The notes beneath the pieces are model-generated. The model made no database searches, was not told where the DNA came from, and saw only the letters and a list, made by a program, of their open reading frames with translations. Positions 59,814 to 64,000 of a stretch of DNA of 64,000 nt are shown in pieces; positions within the stretch are counted from its first letter, which is position 1; every line of letters begins with the position of its first letter. The position numbers were made by a program, and so were the translations under genes. This stretch comes from Fictibacillus sp. FJAT-27399 (GTDB taxonomy: Bacteria > Bacillota > Bacilli > Bacillales > Fictibacillaceae): assembly GCF_001510655.1 (NCBI RefSeq), contig NZ_LMVC01000003.1, positions 231,847-295,846 of the forward strand. Direction: 5' to 3'.

Positions 59814-60115
59814 GGCTCTTTCGTAACCTTTGTTGCTCTTGGGAGTGGTTGATTTCCGTTTCAAGATGCTCGCTTTTACCGGCGTAAACGCCTACTTTCG
59901 CGGGGCATGCGCTGAACCCCTCGGCGCAAGCGCCTACGGGTTTCACCTGTCACGCTCGTCCCGCAGGACAAGGAAGGCTTCGGCAGCGTTATATCGCACG
60001 AAGAAAATGTGACGTTCATTTTCGAGGAGTCTCGCACCTTGCACTCCAATCAACTTGTCAATGAAGACCCTTTACAAAATTGTTCCAAAGCAACAATCTT
60101 TTCGAAAACAGTCTT
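59812..60115. mobile_element. MITE-like repeat element B (304 bp)
   Basis: It starts AAGGCTCTTTCG..TTTGTTGCT and ends with the imperfect inverse AGCAACAATC..CGAAAACAGTCTT, giving terminal inverted repeats of about 34 bases. The core (59847-60056) closely matches element A. The left end coincides with the stop of the glycerophosphotransferase gene, and the right end lies 35 bases before the ATP-grasp start. No transposase. Confidence 0.68.
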
Positions 60116-60150
60116 AAATAATAACGGATATAAAAGAGGTGTCGGCGGTT

Positions 60151-61437
60151 TTGAAGAAGAATATCTTGGTTTTCCCTTGTGGATCAGAAATCGGTCTGGA
60201 GATTAACAATGCCCTTCGATTTGTAAAGGGCTATGCGTTATTCGGAGGTTCGAGCGTTTCTGATCACGGGAAATATGTTTATCAGAATTATATTGATGGA
60301 ATTCCAAACATTGATGCACCAGATTTCATCGATTACATCAATGAAGTCGTGAAGAAATTTAATATCGATTATATCTTTCCTGCCCATGACAGTGCGGTCC
60401 TGAAGCTCGCTCAGCATCAGGATGTACTGGGGGCGGAAGTGATTACCTCTCCAAAAGAAACCTGTGAAATCTGTCGATCGAAAAAGAAAACATACGAGTA
60501 TTTTGCAGATTCTGCGTTTGCCCCTGGAATGTATAGTTCGGTCGACGACATTCCAGAATACCCGGTCTTTTTGAAGCCGGATGTTGGACAAGGCTCTAAA
60601 GGCGTTGCGCTAGCTAAAAACCGCAGTGAACTGGAGTACCATATAGAGAAAAACGCAGATCTGCTTACGCTTGAGTATCTGCCGGGCAAGGAATATACGA
60701 TTGATTGCTTTTCCGATTTTAACCGTGAACTCCGGTTCGTCGGAATGCGCGAAAGAAAAAGGATCAAAAGCGGGATCAGTGTGAACTCGGCTTCACTGGA
60801 ACCGACTGCTGTCATCCGGAAGATGGCAGAAGAGATCAACAAGAAGCTGAACTTCCGCGGTGTATGGTTCTTTCAGGTGAAAGAAGACAAAAACGGAGAA
60901 TTTAAACTTTTGGAAATCTCGCCAAGAATCGCCGGCACGATGAGTTTGTACCGAAACAAAGGAATCAACTTTCCATTGTTAAGCCTGTTCGACCGTCAGG
61001 AGTACAAGCTTGATGTGATTGAGAACAATTTTAGAATTGAAGTCGACCGTGCCCTGATCAACCGTTTCACGCTGGATTTTGAGTATGAACGGGTATTTAT
61101 TGATTTTGATGATGCCATCACGAAGGATGAGAAGATTAATCCGACGGTCATGATGTACATCTACCAGTGCATTAACAAGGACATTGAACTCGTCCTCATC
61201 ACCAAGCATGCAAGGGACATTAGGGAAACCCTGACTCATTTAAAAGTAGATCCCAGCATATTCAGTGAGATCGTCCATATCACCAAAGAGGATGACAAAC
61301 ATAAATACATCAAAAATGATAAGCCATCTATTTTTATTGATGACTCGTACAGCGAGCGGAAGATGATGAAAGAGATGACCGGGATGCCTGTTTTCGACCT
61401 GGATGCCATTGAATGTCTCATTGACTGGAGAAACTAA
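60151..61437 (+). CDS. ATP-grasp ligase fused to a HAD-like phosphatase domain
   Basis: 428 residues from TTG 60151, nine bases after AGAGGTG. An N-terminal pre-ATP-grasp domain (LVFPCGSEIGLEINNAL) leads to an ATP-grasp fold (about 110-290): PVFLKPDVGQGSKGV (ATP-binding Lys), LEYLPGKEYTIDCF and LLEISPRIAGTMS (Mg ligands). The C-terminal third (about 310-428) has HAD motifs FIDFDDAIT, VLITKH and IFIDDSYSERK. ATP-grasp enzymes join a carboxylate to an amine or thiol. Next to an aminosugar aminotransferase, it may acylate a sugar amine or make an activated polymer substituent (inference). Confidence 0.75.
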   Translation: MKKNILVFPCGSEIGLEINNALRFVKGYALFGGSSVSDHGKYVYQNYIDGIPNIDAPDFIDYINEVVKKFNIDYIFPAHDSAVLKLAQHQDVLGAEVITSPKETCEICRSKKKTYEYFADSAFAPGMYSSVDDIPEYPVFLKPDVGQGSKGVALAKNRSELEYHIEKNADLLTLEYLPGKEYTIDCFSDFNRELRFVGMRERKRIKSGISVNSASLEPTAVIRKMAEEINKKLNFRGVWFFQVKEDKNGEFKLLEISPRIAGTMSLYRNKGINFPLLSLFDRQEYKLDVIENNFRIEVDRALINRFTLDFEYERVFIDFDDAITKDEKINPTVMMYIYQCINKDIELVLITKHARDIRETLTHLKVDPSIFSEIVHITKEDDKHKYIKNDKPSIFIDDSYSERKMMKEMTGMPVFDLDAIECLIDWRN

Positions 61438-61438
61438 T

Positions 61439-62563
61439 ATGATTACTGAATTAAAAATTGAGAAACCGATCCCTGTGACAAAGCCAAAGCTTCCGGACTT
61501 CGAAATCTACCAGGAGTATATTAAGGGAATCTGGGAGAACAAGTGGCTCACGAATGACGGACCGCTGCATGAACGTTTTAAAGAGAGCTTAAGAGGATAC
61601 CTGGGTATTAATCACCTTGAGCTGTTCACGAACGGCCATCTTGCGCTGGAAACAGCGATCAAGGCACTGAATATAACAGGAGAAGTAATCACAACGCCGT
61701 TTACGTTCGCGTCCACGATCCATGCGATCGTCAACTGCGGATTGACCCCTGTTTTCTGTGATATTGAGATGGAAAACTTCACGATCGATACCGATCAGAT
61801 CGAAAAGCAAATTACGAGCCGTACGAGTGCGATCATGGCAGTTCATGTTTTTGGGATGCCATGCAATCTTGAGAGAATTGAAGAATTGGCTCAAAAGCAT
61901 AAACTGGCCGTGATCTATGACGCGGCGCATACATTCGGGGTCGAAGTGAACGGCAGAAGCATCGCCGATTACGGAGATGTATCCATGTTCAGCTTTCATT
62001 CGACGAAGGTGTTCCATTCGATTGAAGGAGGTTTGCTGTCGTTCCGGGATGGTGATTTGGCGCCAAGGCTAAAAGCCCTGAAAAACTTTGGGATTACTTC
62101 TCCTGATTCTGTTGACTATGTGGGGACGAATGCCAAGATGAATGAGTTCCAGGCGGCGATGGGGTTAAGCAACCTTCAGACCATTGATGAAGATATCCAT
62201 AAACGAAAACTCGTTCACGATACCTACATCGAGCATTTGAGTTCGGTTGAAGGGATTAGGCATCTGCCGAATTCCATGGAGAATGTGAAGCATAATTATT
62301 CGTACTTTCCTATTCTGCTGCACGATCAGGAGACAAGAGATCAGCTGCATGAATCGTTAAAGAACTACAACGTATATACGAGGAAGTATTTTTATCCGTT
62401 GTGTACAGAATTCAGCTGTTATGCGGAGTATAAGCAGGATATGCCTATAGCTTCCTCCGTCAGTGAACGCATCTTATGTTTGCCGATGTATACGGAACTG
62501 GAAACAGAGATTGTCCATCAAATTTGCAGCATAATCAGATACGAGTTAGGTGAAGGAAGATGA
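61439..62563 (+). CDS. DegT/DnrJ/EryC1 family sugar aminotransferase (VioA/FdtB-like)
   Basis: 374 residues from ATG 61439, one base after the previous stop. PLP enzyme: TTPFTFASTIHAIVN, VIYDAAHTFGVEV (Asp near the PLP ring) and FSFHSTKVFHSIEGG, with the Schiff-base Lys in STK. Family members transaminate nucleotide-linked keto sugars. With RmlA and RmlB in the locus, the likely substrate is dTDP-4-keto-6-deoxyglucose giving dTDP-viosamine; a 3-keto isomer is the alternative but no isomerase is seen. It overlaps the next gene by four bases (ATGA). Confidence 0.87.
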   Translation: MITELKIEKPIPVTKPKLPDFEIYQEYIKGIWENKWLTNDGPLHERFKESLRGYLGINHLELFTNGHLALETAIKALNITGEVITTPFTFASTIHAIVNCGLTPVFCDIEMENFTIDTDQIEKQITSRTSAIMAVHVFGMPCNLERIEELAQKHKLAVIYDAAHTFGVEVNGRSIADYGDVSMFSFHSTKVFHSIEGGLLSFRDGDLAPRLKALKNFGITSPDSVDYVGTNAKMNEFQAAMGLSNLQTIDEDIHKRKLVHDTYIEHLSSVEGIRHLPNSMENVKHNYSYFPILLHDQETRDQLHESLKNYNVYTRKYFYPLCTEFSCYAEYKQDMPIASSVSERILCLPMYTELETEIVHQICSIIRYELGEGR

Positions 62564-64000
62564 ATAACTACAAACTGAGTGTCGTCGTACTGGTCTATAA
62601 TACGGAAGAGTTTTTACGAGATTGTCTGGAGTCCCTCGTGAATCAAACATTAAAAGGGATTGAGCTCATTCTCGTTAATGACAGCAGCCCGGATAACAGC
62701 CACCTGATCCTTGAAGAGTACCGTGAAAAATACGATAACATCACGGTGATTCATCAGGAGAACAGCGGCGGTGCGGTTGCCGGCAACAACGGGATGAAGC
62801 GTGCGACCGGCGAGTATGTTACGGTTATGGATTCCGATGATATCGTTCCATTGGATGCGTATGAAAAACTATATAAAAAAGCGAAAGAAACAGATTCCGA
62901 TATCGTGATTGGGAAACCAAATATATTGGTCAATGGAATTCAAAAGGAGATTATCTATAAAAGGGAAAGGGATGTTTGGAAGAGCAGCCGGGAAGTGAAC
63001 CATTTGCTTGAGTTTCCCGATATCTTTTACGATGGTTTCTATTGGAATAAGATCTATAAGCGCGACTTCATGATTGATAATGAATGCTTTATGCCTCCGG
63101 GGATGCTTTATGCCGACCGGCCGATGGTTCATAAAGCCTTCACAAAGGCGAAGAAGATCAATATCATTACAGACACGGTGTATTTGTGGAGAAAACGTGA
63201 GGAAGAGACGGATAACAAATCCATTACCCAGATGAAGAATGATATTAAAAATTTTCTGGACCGCATGAGCTCTCTTCACCATCAATTGAATTACTTCGAC
63301 AGCCTGCAGGATGAAGAACTAAGAACCGCTTTTCTGAAAAGAAACATCGACAGGTTATTCTTTCCGATCAAAGGGATCGCAGAAGATGAGGAATTCAGAG
63401 AAGTATATCTGCGTGAAGTAAAAGCCGTGTTAAGCAGCATAAAAGATGTATATGACAATGACTTGGGTGTCCTGAGAAATCTTTATATCTACATGATTTT
63501 AAACGACCTGACAGAGGAATTGCTGTTTTATCTCTCTGAGGAACCGAATGGCCCCATCGTTGAGGAGAACAATCACTATTATTGGGCACTGCCTTTTTTT
63601 AGGGATGGCTCAGAACGAATTCCCGATGAATTTTATCGTATTAAAGTGCTGCTGGCGAATTTTGTTAAAATCAGAAGCATTCAGTATTCGGATCATCACT
63701 TAACCGTAAGCGGGTTAAGAATTCCGAACGTCTTTGACGTTGAAACGGCGACTGTTATACTCAGATCAAGAACAGACGTCACGGATCGTATTGTGATGCC
63801 GCTGGAGGAAAACGGCGATGGAAGCTTTTCTGCTGCTGGAGAAGTGGACCGGCGAAACGAATCAAGTATCTTTGATATCTATGTTGAGTTTATTGATATC
63901 AATGGGACCGAGAGTATGTTCCGTGTTTCCAGCAAGATGGTGGAGAGCACGATTGAAGACCAGAAAGCCAATAACAGGATTTATTTCACGGGCAAGGGGA
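62560..64000 (+). CDS. GT2 family glycosyltransferase, truncated by window end
   Basis: At least 480 codons with no stop before the window ends. ATG 62560 overlaps the aminotransferase stop. The GT-A fold is clear: LSVVVLVYNTEEFLRDCLESL, LILVNDSSPDNS, and VTVMDSDDIVPLDAYE with the metal-binding DSDD (about 86-91). From about residue 350 a beta-rich segment follows that resembles the accessory region of TagF-like proteins and ends in RIYFTGKG, so a further domain, possibly a glycerophosphotransferase, may lie beyond the edge. It probably adds a sugar to the wall polymer. Confidence 0.85.
   Translation, partial: MNNYKLSVVVLVYNTEEFLRDCLESLVNQTLKGIELILVNDSSPDNSHLILEEYREKYDNITVIHQENSGGAVAGNNGMKRATGEYVTVMDSDDIVPLDAYEKLYKKAKETDSDIVIGKPNILVNGIQKEIIYKRERDVWKSSREVNHLLEFPDIFYDGFYWNKIYKRDFMIDNECFMPPGMLYADRPMVHKAFTKAKKINIITDTVYLWRKREEETDNKSITQMKNDIKNFLDRMSSLHHQLNYFDSLQDEELRTAFLKRNIDRLFFPIKGIAEDEEFREVYLREVKAVLSSIKDVYDNDLGVLRNLYIYMILNDLTEELLFYLSEEPNGPIVEENNHYYWALPFFRDGSERIPDEFYRIKVLLANFVKIRSIQYSDHHLTVSGLRIPNVFDVETATVILRSRTDVTDRIVMPLEENGDGSFSAAGEVDRRNESSIFDIYVEFIDINGTESMFRVSSKMVESTIEDQKANNRIYFTGKG

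Noticed and set aside
1-64000. tRNA, rRNA, prophage or plasmid origin
   Set aside because: No cloverleaf, rRNA core, integrase, replication gene or attachment-site pair could be recognised anywhere in the window.

Overview
The window looks like a chromosomal segment of a low-to-moderate GC, Gram-positive, endospore-forming member of the Bacillaceae. Support for this: strong AGGAGG-type ribosome binding sites, TTG/GTG starts, T-tailed intrinsic terminators, a cre-like catabolite site, a Bacillus-type gvpU, and an S-layer protein of the Geobacillus SbsC kind without SLH motifs. Fictibacillus or a close relative is my guess from overall gene style; no 16S or other decisive marker is present. No rRNA, tRNA or CRISPR array was seen.

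Layout. 1-5500: an MFS carrier, a YeiH-type exporter with a divergent LysR (CysL/YeiE-like) regulator, and a lone L-ribulokinase-like gene that ends inside a perfect 18-bp hairpin. 5500-6700: a degenerate ~21-bp repeat array and a NERD-domain protein. 6700-14550: a sugar/polyol catabolic island with an SDR dehydrogenase, DeoR regulator, EltD-like zinc dehydrogenase, CsbX/RbtT-type permease, RpiB-type isomerase, DhaK and DhaL kinase subunits and a class II fructose-bisphosphatase. It best fits tetritol (threitol/erythritol) use via erythrulose phosphates and erythrose-4-phosphate. Its four promoter regions share AAAACGAAAATAAA-like motifs, the probable DeoR operator. 14581-14705: a nested palindrome (potential three-way junction RNA). 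14700-26900: an orphan sensor kinase, an amino-acid permease with a leader hairpin, an SgrR-like regulator with a divergent MFS exporter, MarR and ArsR units with clear palindromic operators, a dipeptidase and a QacA/EmrB-type exporter. 27000-43500: small unknowns, an FtsW/RodA protein, a frameshifted esterase, a three-gene zinc-ribbon/membrane operon ending in a TcaA/YvbJ-like protein, cardiolipin synthase, VanZ, an L,D-transpeptidase and two tandem M14 carboxypeptidases. Five copies of a GGTGCCAGGCACC nested palindrome lie between genes here. 43973-47167: a 1064-residue S-layer protein. 47250-48000: gene debris. 48194-51858: a compact gas-vesicle cluster (gvpO-F-G-L-S-K-J-U-A) with no gvpN in view and gvpA last. 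51900-55200: a frameshifted TcaA-tail-like gene, NagZ-like hexosaminidase and two membrane proteins. 55400-64000: an IS3-family remnant, then a cell-wall glycopolymer locus (rmlA, rmlB, CDP-glycerol glycerophosphotransferase, ATP-grasp/HAD fusion, DegT aminotransferase, GT2) that runs off the right edge.

Two MITE-like elements (24979-25307 and 59812-60115) share a ~210-bp core but carry different terminal inverted repeats. Much of the right two thirds concerns the cell envelope: peptidoglycan trimming, amino-sugar and glycerol-phosphate polymers, and an S-layer that probably binds a secondary wall polymer.
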